62,289 bases of DNA from a virus, in the IMG/VR virus record IMGVR_UViG_3300006921_003544, positions 1-62,289 of that record; one strand, given 5' to 3'. Shown one piece after another: positions 32,627-40,017 of the stretch (the first letter of the stretch is position 1; each line of letters opens with the position of its first letter). A program made the position numbers and the translations under genes. Below the pieces are notes generated by a model, which was not told where the DNA came from, searched no databases, and saw only the letters and a list, made by a program, of their open reading frames with translations.

Positions 32627-34486
32627 ATGGAAATTTCAAACAAAATTCTATCAGACATTACTGTCTATATGAAGTACGCAAAGTTTATCCCAGACTTAAA
32701 TAGGAGAGAGACGTGGGAAGAGTTAGTAACGCGAAACAAGCAAATGCACCAAAAGAAATATCCAGCTTTGAAGCAAGATATTGAAGATGTGTATAAATTT
32801 GTATATGATAAGAAAATACTTCCTTCAATGAGAAGTATGCAATTTGCTGGTAAACCAATTGAAATTTCTCCAAATAGAGTTTATAACTGTGCATACCTTC
32901 CAATAGATTCAATCGAATCATTTAGTGAATGTATGTTTTTACTCTTAGGTGGAACGGGTGTAGGATATTCAGTACAAAAACACCATGTTGCAACACTTCC
33001 TATGATACAAAAACCATATCCTAAAAGAAAGAAAAGATATCTGATTAGTGATAGTATTGAAGGATGGGCTGATGCAGTAAAAGTTCTTATGAAATCCTAT
33101 ATGAATGGTGGTGGTAGTAGAGTTGAATTTGATTATTCAGATATTAGACCAAAAGGAGCTAGACTTGTAACATCAGGTGGTAAAGCACCAGGACCTCAAC
33201 CACTAAAAGAGTGTTTAGTTAAGATCGATGGAATGTTGAAGGAAAAAGAATCAGGAGATCAACTATCAACGATTGAAGTCCATGACATTGTATGCCATAT
33301 TGCTGATGCAGTTTTAGCTGGTGGTATTAGAAGAGCTGCATTGATTAGTTTATTTAGTGCAGACGATGATCAGATGATTGGTTGTAAAAGTGGTAACTGG
33401 TGGGAATTGAATCCACAAAGAGGTAGAGCAAATAATTCAGCATGTTTAATGAGACATAAAATAACCAAAGACTTCTTTATGGATTTATGGAAAAGAGTTG
33501 AACTATCAGGAGCAGGTGAACCAGGAATTTATCTAAACAATGATAAAGACTGGGGAACTAATCCATGTTGTGAAATTGCATTAAGACCTTATCAATTCTG
33601 TAATTTATGTGAAGTAAATGCGAGTGATATTGACTCGCAAGAAGATTACGAAGCAAGAGTTAAAGCTGCAGCTTTTATTGGAACACTCCAAGCAGGATAT
33701 ACTAATTTTCACTATTTAAGAGAAATATGGCAAGATACTACTGAAAAGGATGCATTGATCGGAATCTCAATGACAGGTATAGGTTCAGGAACAGTTTTAG
33801 GATATGATATGAAATCAGCTGCTAAGATTGTAAAGAAAGAGAATTCAAGAGTAGCAAAGTTAATAGGAATCAAATCATCAGCAAGATGTACCACTGTAAA
33901 ACCTGCAGGTACGACTTCTTTAACATTAGGAACTTCATCAGGTATTCATGCATGGCATAACGATTATTATATTAGAAGAATTAGAGTTGGTAAGAATGAA
34001 TCAATATACAAATATTTATTTGAATTCCACCCAGAACTAGTAGAGGATGAGTATTTCAGTCCGCATGATACAGCGGTAATTCAAATTCCACAAAAAGCGC
34101 CGGAGGGTTCAATATTAAGAACTGAATCTCCGTTTCAATTATTGGAAAGAGTTAAGAAAGTTGCAACTGAATGGGTATCACCAGGACATAGGAATGGATC
34201 AAATACCCACAACGTTTCAGCAACAGTTTCTTTGAGAGATAATGAGTGGGATTATGCAGGAGAATGGATGTGGGAAAACAGAAAACATTACAATGGATTA
34301 TCAGTACTACCATATAATGGAGGCTCCTACACTCAAGCTCCATTTGAAGACATTACAGAAGAAAAATATAACGAGATGTTAAAATCGTTAACTGAGATAG
34401 ATTTATCTAGTATAGTAGAAGAAAAAGATGAAACTGATCTAAAAGGCGAATTGGCATGTGCAGGTGGTGCTTGTGAAATTGTATAA
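32627..34486 (+). CDS. nrdJ: Adenosylcobalamin-dependent ribonucleotide reductase (class II, NrdJ/RTPR-like)
   Basis: Converts ribonucleotides to deoxyribonucleotides using coenzyme B12 rather than an iron subunit, supplying dNTPs for phage DNA. Active-site residues can be placed by comparison with Lactobacillus RTPR: thiyl Cys in NPCCE (C314, with E316 as general base), redox partners C88 (VYNCAY) and C325 (PYQFCNL), 11 residues after the thiyl Cys as in RTPR. A C-terminal C611/C616 pair (CAGGAC) accepts electrons from thioredoxin or similar. The 619-aa length fits the monomeric type. AGAGGAAC precedes the start. No class I subunits occur in the window. Use of B12 implies a host that makes or imports cobalamin. 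Confidence 0.88.
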   Translation: MEISNKILSDITVYMKYAKFIPDLNRRETWEELVTRNKQMHQKKYPALKQDIEDVYKFVYDKKILPSMRSMQFAGKPIEISPNRVYNCAYLPIDSIESFSECMFLLLGGTGVGYSVQKHHVATLPMIQKPYPKRKKRYLISDSIEGWADAVKVLMKSYMNGGGSRVEFDYSDIRPKGARLVTSGGKAPGPQPLKECLVKIDGMLKEKESGDQLSTIEVHDIVCHIADAVLAGGIRRAALISLFSADDDQMIGCKSGNWWELNPQRGRANNSACLMRHKITKDFFMDLWKRVELSGAGEPGIYLNNDKDWGTNPCCEIALRPYQFCNLCEVNASDIDSQEDYEARVKAAAFIGTLQAGYTNFHYLREIWQDTTEKDALIGISMTGIGSGTVLGYDMKSAAKIVKKENSRVAKLIGIKSSARCTTVKPAGTTSLTLGTSSGIHAWHNDYYIRRIRVGKNESIYKYLFEFHPELVEDEYFSPHDTAVIQIPQKAPEGSILRTESPFQLLERVKKVATEWVSPGHRNGSNTHNVSATVSLRDNEWDYAGEWMWENRKHYNGLSVLPYNGGSYTQAPFEDITEEKYNEMLKSLTEIDLSSIVEEKDETDLKGELACAGGACEIV

Positions 34487-34548
34487 ATTGGATTGGATCC
34501 AACAGTTATATTATGAGGAAATGTTACGTAATAATACGGAGAAATCTC

Positions 34549-34743
34549 ATGATAAACATGAACGATATGACCAGACGATTGAAGGAAATCGAAAAGGAAA
34601 TAGAGGATTATCAAAACGAATGCAAACACAAAAATCAGACGATCAGGACGGTGAAAGTAGGAGAAACGAGATGGGTATGTGATAAATGCCACATAGCTTT
34701 GAAATGGCCAACACCAACTGAATTAGAAAAATGGATCAAATAA
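34549..34743 (+). CDS. Small zinc-ribbon-like protein
   Basis: A 64-aa product from the ATG at 34549, chosen because GGAG lies seven bases upstream. A helix (MTRRLKEIEKEIEDYQNE) is followed by a C-x-H then CDKC arrangement (CKHK ... WVCDKCHIALKWP), a plausible zinc-binding knuckle of the kind found in small phage proteins. Its 3' end overlaps the next gene by 13 bases. The target is unknown; such proteins often bind nucleic acid or RNA polymerase. Confidence 0.6.
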   Translation: MINMNDMTRRLKEIEKEIEDYQNECKHKNQTIRTVKVGETRWVCDKCHIALKWPTPTELEKWIK

Positions 34744-35072
34744 AAATTATAAAAATAAAAACTAACGCTCAAAATTTACATGGGTGGATAGCTTTAAGTA
34801 TAACAGATATGCCAGTTGGCCACATCTTTATGAATGAAGATATTGGAAATAAGATTAAATTTCAAGATGCTTGGGTTCATGATGAATATAGAATGAAAGG
34901 AGTTTATACCGCTCTATTCAATACTAGATGGGAATGGGTAAAAAAGAAGTATCCAGGATGGACTGCGTATGCTTGGTGTAAAGACTCAAGTAAACCTCTA
35001 TATTCAAAGAATGGATTTGAAGAAGGTGAGATATGCACCTATATGGAAAAAAAAGTAGATAATGTTGTATAA
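34731..35072 (+). CDS. GNAT-type acetyltransferase-like protein
   Basis: A 113-aa protein with a compact GNAT fold pattern: beta strands WIALSITDMPVGHIFMNE, then FQDAWVHDEYRMKGVYTALF (about residues 44-63), where HDEYRMKGVYTAL corresponds to the acetyl-CoA loop (R/Q-x-x-G-x-G/A), and AYAWCKDSSKPLYSKNGFEE (about 79-98), the typical C-terminal 'Y.k.GFee' motif. Short but complete. The substrate could be an amine on protein, sugar or modified base; it sits before the deazaguanine cluster, which leaves DNA-base decoration possible but unproven. Confidence 0.72.
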   Translation: MDQIKIIKIKTNAQNLHGWIALSITDMPVGHIFMNEDIGNKIKFQDAWVHDEYRMKGVYTALFNTRWEWVKKKYPGWTAYAWCKDSSKPLYSKNGFEEGEICTYMEKKVDNVV

Positions 35073-35095
35073 ATGAATTATATTTCTTATATTTA
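35065..35095 (+). promoter_or_regulatory. TTG-N20-TATATT promoter before folE
   Basis: TTGTA at 35065, overlapping the end of the acetyltransferase gene, and TTTCT-TATATTTA ending at 35095; 20-base spacing. It would drive the folE-queE-queD and downstream nucleotide-modification operon. Confidence 0.68.
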
Positions 35096-35125
35096 AGTTA
35101 TATAAAATAAAAAAAGAAAAAGGTT

Positions 35126-35764
35126 ATGGATTTATTAAAAAAGGCAAATGGTAATCTTCCACGTACGGAAGAGGAAAAACAAAAAATGATAGAACAAGCA
35201 GCTGTACATTACGGACAGTTTCTTGAAGCACTTGGATTTGATTGGAAAGCAGATAAGCATAGCGATCGAACTCCACAAAGAGTTGCAAAAGCGTGGGTAA
35301 ATGATCTAATAATGGGATCGATATCAGAACCGCCAGTCATTACAGCGTTTCCAAATGATGAAGGTTATACTGGTTTGATATGTCAAACACGTATTCCAGT
35401 TATGAGTATGTGTGCACATCACAACTTAACATTCTCAGGAGTAGCTCATGTAGCTTATATTCCAGGAAAATCAAAAAATGATTTGGTAGTTGGTTTAAGT
35501 AAGTTGAATCGTATCGTTGACTTTTATTCAAGAAGACCTAACATTCAAGAATCACTAACAAAACAAATACATGATCACGTTGAGAAATTATGTGAAGGAC
35601 ATAGAGGGGTTGCAGTGGTTATAGAATCACAGCACAACTGTGTGAAGTGTAGAGGTATTAAACATGATTCAGTTATGAAGACTGCTCAAATGTCAGGAAG
35701 ATTTATTGAAACAGAAATGACAAGACAAGAGTTCTTTGCTTTAATTGATCAAAGTAGATACTAA
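35126..35764 (+). CDS. folE: GTP cyclohydrolase I
   Basis: Makes 7,8-dihydroneopterin triphosphate from GTP, the first step of 7-deazaguanine and folate synthesis. The 212-aa product has TPQRVAKAW (about residues 49-57), the zinc and active-site segment [18 protein letters not shown] (C96, H98, H99), [20 protein letters not shown], and the second zinc Cys in NCVKCRG. Length matches the bacterial FolE (about 220 aa). It starts with AAAGGTTATG and ends two bases before queE. The neighbourhood shows the product is meant for deazaguanine rather than folate. Confidence 0.95.
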   Translation: MDLLKKANGNLPRTEEEKQKMIEQAAVHYGQFLEALGFDWKADKHSDRTPQRVAKAWVNDLIMGSISEPPVITAFPNDEGYTGLICQTRIPVMSMCAHHNLTFSGVAHVAYIPGKSKNDLVVGLSKLNRIVDFYSRRPNIQESLTKQIHDHVEKLCEGHRGVAVVIESQHNCVKCRGIKHDSVMKTAQMSGRFIETEMTRQEFFALIDQSRY

Positions 35765-35766
35765 AA

Positions 35767-36543
35767 ATGGCAATGAAACGAATCACAGATTATGATAAAA
35801 TCTTACCGGTACTAGAAGTATATAGATGTGTTCAATCCGAAGGAAGTAGGTTTGGACGTCCGACAATAGCAGTTAGAACAACCGGATGTACTCACCGTTG
35901 CTACTTTGGTGAAGGAGGATGGTGTGATTCATGGTACACCTCTATACATCCAGAAAAAGGAACATTTACATTTAATGATATAGTCAAAATATATGACGAG
36001 AATCCACAAGTAAAAGAAATGATGTTAACGGGTGGATCACCAACAATGCATCCAGCGTTGGTTAATGAGTTAACACACCTTGCATATGAAAGAAATATTA
36101 TTATCACTATCGAAACTGAAGGATCTCATTATATTGAAACCGATTATCCTATCGACTTGTTGTCTCTTAGCCCTAAGTTTAGTAATTCCGTTCCTGTTGT
36201 TGGGGCTATTACTCCAGCTGGGAAAGTTATTGACGAAAGATTCATAAAGACACATAATAGATTAAGACAAAATACGGATGCAATTAAAAAGATGATAGCA
36301 TTCCATAAAGACTATCATTTCAAACCAGTTTGGGATGGAACAGAATCAAACTTGCAAGAGATAGAAGCATATAGAATTGAGTTGGATATCCCAAAAGATA
36401 AAACTTATATCATGCCTGCAGGTGATACGAGAGAAACGTTAATTGAAATGTATCCGTTAGTATTCGAAATGGTAGCAGAACATGGTTATAATATGACGGG
36501 TAGAGATCATATAGTAGCCTATGACACAGAGAGAGGAGTATAA
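35767..36543 (+). CDS. queE: 7-carboxy-7-deazaguanine synthase (QueE-like radical SAM)
   Basis: Radical SAM enzyme converting 6-carboxytetrahydropterin to 7-carboxy-7-deazaguanine. Substrate-binding N-terminus VQSEGSRFGRPTIAVRTTGC (about residues 22-41), cluster cysteines C41, C45 and C53 (CTHRC, then CDSWYT), GGSPTMHP SAM-binding loop (about 90-97) and the C-terminal ETEGS and PKF motifs are present. The Cys spacing CX3CX7C differs from the common CX3CX2C. It lies between folE and queD, the enzymes that make its substrate. 258 aa, typical size. Confidence 0.9.
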   Translation: MAMKRITDYDKILPVLEVYRCVQSEGSRFGRPTIAVRTTGCTHRCYFGEGGWCDSWYTSIHPEKGTFTFNDIVKIYDENPQVKEMMLTGGSPTMHPALVNELTHLAYERNIIITIETEGSHYIETDYPIDLLSLSPKFSNSVPVVGAITPAGKVIDERFIKTHNRLRQNTDAIKKMIAFHKDYHFKPVWDGTESNLQEIEAYRIELDIPKDKTYIMPAGDTRETLIEMYPLVFEMVAEHGYNMTGRDHIVAYDTERGV

Positions 36544-36544
36544 A

Positions 36545-37033
36545 ATGGCAAAATACCAATCAACAAAACTATTTGATAATTATTCAGTAGCATTAAGACA
36601 GCATAAGGCTGCACATTCACATTGTGAATTACTTCACGGATATGCATTAAAGTTCAAAGTATGGTTTGAATCTAATGAACCATTGGAAGAAAAGCAATTA
36701 GATGAAATGAATTGGATCATGGACTATGGTGGATTCAAAGATACAGATGCAGAACCAACTCCAGGAAATGGATTAAAAAAATGGATGAACCATATGTGGG
36801 ATCATACATGTTTAATAGAGAAAGATGATCCACAGTTAGAATCATTTAAGATGATGGAAGAGTTAGGAGTTTTATCGTTAAGAGTAATGGATAAAATGGG
36901 AGCCGAATCATGTGCTAAATTAGTCTATGATAAGTTTAATGAACGAATGGCTTTGACAGGTGGTGGTAGAGTAAAAGTGGTAAAGGTAGAGTGTTGGGAA
37001 GCTGACAGAAATTCATCAATATACACAGAGTAA
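36545..37033 (+). CDS. queD: 6-carboxytetrahydropterin synthase (QueD-like)
   Basis: T-fold enzyme converting dihydroneopterin triphosphate to 6-carboxytetrahydropterin, the step between FolE and QueE. The ATG at 36545 follows GAGAGGAG; an upstream in-frame ATG inside queE is ignored. Residues 20-34 contain the Cys/His cluster (AAHSHCELLHGYAL), with the catalytic Cys and HG motif but Tyr in place of the second His of HGH, as in several phage and proteobacterial homologues. WIMDYGGFK and AESCAKLVYD follow. 162 aa. The next gene starts one base after the stop. Confidence 0.87.
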   Translation: MAKYQSTKLFDNYSVALRQHKAAHSHCELLHGYALKFKVWFESNEPLEEKQLDEMNWIMDYGGFKDTDAEPTPGNGLKKWMNHMWDHTCLIEKDDPQLESFKMMEELGVLSLRVMDKMGAESCAKLVYDKFNERMALTGGGRVKVVKVECWEADRNSSIYTE

Positions 37034-37034
37034 T

Positions 37035-37574
37035 ATGAAATTAGAAAAGATATTTAGCATGGAACAAATGATAACACAAGATCAGATTCAATCAAGAGTT
37101 AAAGAATTAGCACAACAAATAGAACAACATGAGGATAAATATAATCACGACCTACCTCCAGTATTCATATGTATTTTGAATGGAGCAGTTATGTTTTTTT
37201 CAGATCTTATGAAAAATTATCATGGACTATGTGAGATGGACTTTCTTAGAGCAAAGTCGTATAATGGAAGAGATAACTCCGGAGGAGTTAAAATATTAAA
37301 GGACATAGAAGTTGCTATTCAAGGAAAAAATGTGTATATTATAGAAGATATTATTGATACTGGTGAAACAATGAAGGAGATATATTTACATCTCAGTTCA
37401 CAATTACCAAGCAGTATCAATATTGTAACATTATTAAAACGAAAGGAAGACGATCATCCAATGGACTTTTATGGGTTCGAAATCAATGACGAATGGGTAG
37501 TTGGTTATGGACTAGACGACAATGGATTGAGTAGAAATCTTCCTGCTATTTACAAATTAGAACAAGGAGAATAA
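37035..37574 (+). CDS. Hypoxanthine/guanine phosphoribosyltransferase-like protein
   Basis: A type I phosphoribosyltransferase of 179 aa. It has the PRPP-binding motif VYIIEDIIDTGETM (about residues 98-111), an N-terminal FICILNGAVMFFSDLM segment forming a cis-peptide loop, and a final DEWVVGYGLDDNGLSRNLP, as in hypoxanthine phosphoribosyltransferases. It normally joins a purine base to PRPP. Placed in the middle of the deazaguanine genes, it may salvage guanine released by base exchange in DNA, or act on a deazaguanine base; both are inference. Confidence 0.85.
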   Translation: MKLEKIFSMEQMITQDQIQSRVKELAQQIEQHEDKYNHDLPPVFICILNGAVMFFSDLMKNYHGLCEMDFLRAKSYNGRDNSGGVKILKDIEVAIQGKNVYIIEDIIDTGETMKEIYLHLSSQLPSSINIVTLLKRKEDDHPMDFYGFEINDEWVVGYGLDDNGLSRNLPAIYKLEQGE

Positions 37575-37576
37575 AA

Positions 37577-37726
37577 ATGGTAAATTGGATAAACGGTTTT
37601 GATGCCGGAAACAAAAAAGAAAAGTATTATTTGGAATGTAGAATCGGAACATTCACTGTGTTAGAAATAAAGTGGGAGCCGGGTAAATTTAGATTCATGG
37701 TAGTTAATTTAGGATTCGAGATATAA
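37577..37726 (+). CDS. Small hypothetical protein (49 aa)
   Basis: Short frame between two clear genes, preceded by AAGGAGAATAAAA. Its stop is one base from the next ATG, so it fits perfectly in the operon. The product is beta-rich (YYLECRIGTFTVLEIKWEP, then FRFMVVNLGFEI) with Trp and no membrane helix. It is too short for family recognition. Good ribosome site and exact packing are the evidence that it is expressed. Confidence 0.6.
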   Translation: MVNWINGFDAGNKKEKYYLECRIGTFTVLEIKWEPGKFRFMVVNLGFEI

Positions 37727-37727
37727 T

Positions 37728-38222
37728 ATGTTATTAAATGCAAATCAAGTAGAGCAAATGCTTATTACAAATGGTAAAGGTAAGAAAGCTCAAGTAGGTT
37801 ATGATTTAACCGTAACAGATGTAAAATCGATTAGAGGTGGAATGTTATTTGCAGATAAAACGGTTTTAGATCGTTATGATGAAGTTAAGTTAACGACTGT
37901 CGAAAAAGCACAAGGAGATGAGAGAAATGTCTGGGTATTAACTCCTGGAGTTTATAGCGTTACTTTTGAGCAAGGATGTAAATTAGACGATAAGACTACA
38001 GCTTTTATTAGACAGAGATCATCTATTCTAAGAATGGGTGGTACTGTGACTAGCGGTGTATATGATCCAGGATTTGAAGTTGATCAGATGGGAGGTGTAA
38101 TGACACTTACTAAGACTGTTGTATTAGAACACGGAGCTAGACTAGCTCAGATTATAATGTTTGAAAACAATTCTGCTGAACTATACGACGGCCAGTGGCA
38201 AAAAGATAAAGACGTTAAGTAG
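37728..38222 (+). CDS. dUTPase / dCTP-deaminase superfamily protein
   Basis: A 164-aa member of the trimeric dUTPase-Dcd fold. Motifs: GYDLTVTDV (about residues 24-32), FIRQRSSILRMGG (about 92-104, phosphate-binding Arg-Ser), SGVYDPGFEVDQ (about 108-119), and HGARLAQIIMFE (about 144-155). It would lower dUTP or convert dCTP to dUTP, balancing pyrimidine pools. The usual deaminase Glu cannot be placed with certainty, so dUTPase and dCTP deaminase are both possible. Confidence 0.78.
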   Translation: MLLNANQVEQMLITNGKGKKAQVGYDLTVTDVKSIRGGMLFADKTVLDRYDEVKLTTVEKAQGDERNVWVLTPGVYSVTFEQGCKLDDKTTAFIRQRSSILRMGGTVTSGVYDPGFEVDQMGGVMTLTKTVVLEHGARLAQIIMFENNSAELYDGQWQKDKDVK

Positions 38223-38223
38223 T

Positions 38224-38571
38224 ATGAGAACAAATGTTATAGCAAAGTTAGAGATAGAAGGATTACATAATTGGCCAGATGCTCAAAAAGTATTTCCTGA
38301 AGTAGGATTCTTATCAAGTATGCATAGGCATAAATGGTTTATCACTGCTAAGAAAGAAGTGTTTCATGATGATAGAGATGTAGAGTTCATTATGTTCAAA
38401 AGAGATATCGAAGAATGGCTAGGACATCAGTATTATAATCTAAAGTCTAGGACACATGAGTTTGGAGCCAAGTCATGTGAAATGTTGGCGAAAGAAATCA
38501 TGAATGAGTTTGGTTGTTGTTATGTATCGGTATTTGAAGATAACGAAAATGGTGCAGAAGTATATGTATAG
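38224..38571 (+). CDS. Conserved phage protein, possible diverged T-fold (QueD-like)
   Basis: 115 aa from the ATG at 38224, one base after the preceding stop; an upstream in-frame ATG inside the dUTPase-like gene is rejected. Layout: LEIEGLHNWPDA, then FLSSMHRHKWFITAKKEVFH (about residues 29-48), DVEFIMFKRDIEEWL, and SCEMLAKEIM (about 84-93). The HRH pair, D/E-F-x-x-x-K and S-C-E-x-x-A order is reminiscent of QueD-type T-fold enzymes (HGH, DF..lK, SaE.la), but catalytic equivalence is unproven. It lies inside the deazaguanine gene cluster. Confidence 0.55.
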   Translation: MRTNVIAKLEIEGLHNWPDAQKVFPEVGFLSSMHRHKWFITAKKEVFHDDRDVEFIMFKRDIEEWLGHQYYNLKSRTHEFGAKSCEMLAKEIMNEFGCCYVSVFEDNENGAEVYV

Positions 38572-39025
38572 AGATCATATAATATTTGTTGCAGGAACAA
38601 TTTGTAGTGGAAAAACTTATGAAGCTAGATTATTAGCAGAGGATTTAGATTATGATCTCATAGAAATCTCAGATATAGTTAGAGGAATACTAGATACAAA
38701 TAAACGAGACAAACTGCAAGGACATCCAGAACTATCTACACAAATCATTTACCAAATTGGAGAACTCAGACGGACTACGAGGAAGAAAGGGGTGGTAATA
38801 AGTGGACCGAGACAAGTAGAGATCGTATCAGCATATCCAGAAGCAGAAATGATTTGGATGAATACATCTTTAGATATGTGTTTTGAACGATTTTGTAGTA
38901 GAGGAGATTCAAAGGATACTGAATTTGATCGAAATACGTTTGAAGAATATCTACTTAAAGATGATGAATTAGGATTACAAGAAGTTAAACAATATATGGA
39001 AAAGAAAAAATATGAAAAAAACTAA
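38564..39025 (+). CDS. P-loop (deoxy)nucleoside monophosphate kinase-like protein
   Basis: 153 aa from the ATG at 38564, overlapping the previous gene by eight bases. Walker A GTICSGKT (about residues 11-18), an adenylate-kinase-like IEISDIVRGIL segment, GVVISGPRQVEIV strand, MIWMNTSLDMCFERFCSRGD with possible lid Arg residues, and a charged helical end. It is small compared with adenylate kinase (about 210 aa) and lacks a full lid. A role in phosphorylating deoxynucleotides, perhaps modified ones, is plausible. The 3' end overlaps dpdA by 14 bases. Confidence 0.68.
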   Translation: MYRDHIIFVAGTICSGKTYEARLLAEDLDYDLIEISDIVRGILDTNKRDKLQGHPELSTQIIYQIGELRRTTRKKGVVISGPRQVEIVSAYPEAEMIWMNTSLDMCFERFCSRGDSKDTEFDRNTFEEYLLKDDELGLQEVKQYMEKKKYEKN

Positions 39026-39857
39026 ATTTGGTTATATAGCTCCGGTAGAGTATTTAGACCTTATACCGGAAGATGCTGATTTTCACTTGATATTAGCACA
39101 TTTACTAAAAGACAAACAATATGCAGCTTACTATAGAGAGAAAGCTGATAGAGGCGATACTATTATTTGTGATAATGGTGCATTTGAATTCAAAAAGAGT
39201 TTAGATCCAGAACCACTTATGAAATTGATATCTGATAGCGGTGTGAAGCCAACTTATGTGGTAGCGCCAGATTATCCATTTGAACCGTGGAGCGTAACAT
39301 ATGATTCAACGGTCAATTTTATTGAAATGGCTAAAGGTGAAGACTATGAGATAATGGCAGTGCCTCAATCAGAGACGGGAAATTATAAAGGATGGTTGGA
39401 ATGTTATAAACGATTAGCAGAACTTCCTGAAGTTAAGGTTATGGGAATGTCTATATTAGGAATTCCTAACGCATTTTGCGGATTAACTGGAACCAAAGAT
39501 ATATCAGCTAATAGAATATTTGCAACTGCTTATATGTGTAGAGAAGGATTAGTTTCTCAAAGAAAAGATCTTTCACATCATTATTTAGGATTAGGAGATG
39601 GTCCAAGAGAATTGATTACTCAAAGAGCCTTAGGTGTAATGGATACCAATGATAGCTCATCACCGTTCTGGCACGCAATCAATGGTGTATTGTTAGATGA
39701 TAGTACAACTGGATTAGTTGGAGGAAAATCGGAATTAGAAGTTGACTTCCACATAGAGAAGGCAGCAAAGAAATTTAGTATTGATAATAAGCAGATGTCG
39801 GTAGAAAAAATGATCAAGTATAATATCGAATGGATGCGTAATATATTGGAGAAGTAG
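39012..39857 (+). CDS. dpdA: DNA-guanine transglycosylase (DpdA-like)
   Basis: 281-aa protein of the tRNA-guanine transglycosylase superfamily, phage DpdA branch, which swaps guanine in DNA for a 7-deazaguanine base. Recognised by the TIM-barrel motifs TIICDNGAFEF (about residues 50-60, equivalent to the SGGFQ pocket of TGT), GVKPTYVVAPDYPFEP (about 76-91), IMAVPQSETGNYKGW (about 114-128), VMGMSILGIP and HYLGLGDGPREL. The zinc-binding Cys cluster of bacterial TGT is absent, as is usual for phage DpdA. With folE, queD and queE upstream it is strong evidence for deazaguanine DNA. Overlaps its neighbour by 14 bases. Confidence 0.82.
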   Translation: MKKTKFGYIAPVEYLDLIPEDADFHLILAHLLKDKQYAAYYREKADRGDTIICDNGAFEFKKSLDPEPLMKLISDSGVKPTYVVAPDYPFEPWSVTYDSTVNFIEMAKGEDYEIMAVPQSETGNYKGWLECYKRLAELPEVKVMGMSILGIPNAFCGLTGTKDISANRIFATAYMCREGLVSQRKDLSHHYLGLGDGPRELITQRALGVMDTNDSSSPFWHAINGVLLDDSTTGLVGGKSELEVDFHIEKAAKKFSIDNKQMSVEKMIKYNIEWMRNILEK

Positions 39858-39858
39858 T

Positions 39859-40014
39859 ATGGAACAACCAGATGCAAAGAAACATCAACAGATTAGTTTT
39901 GTTAAATCGGGTATTAGAATATTAGGGTATATCTTTATACCATTTAATGTAGATGTTGCAGTAACACTATTAGTAGTATCAGAAGCAGTAGGAATATTAG
40001 AAGAATTAGTTTAG
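39859..40014 (+). CDS. Small single-pass membrane protein (51 aa)
   Basis: Short frame filling the space between dpdA and the polymerase, starting one base after the dpdA stop and ending three bases before the polymerase ATG. It has a polar N-terminus (MEQPDAKKHQQ), then hydrophobic helix RILGYIFIPFNVDVAVTLLV and acidic end (ISEELV-like). I associate this 'GY.f.PFn...a...L..sE..G..EEL' pattern with small conserved phage proteins. Membrane location likely; role unknown. Confidence 0.68.
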   Translation: MEQPDAKKHQQISFVKSGIRILGYIFIPFNVDVAVTLLVVSEAVGILEELV

Positions 40015-40017
40015 GTC

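Noticed and set aside
34458-34682. 74-aa frame at the end of the reductase gene
   Set aside because: It overlaps the reductase and zinc-ribbon genes in another frame, has a low-complexity basic product and no ribosome site.
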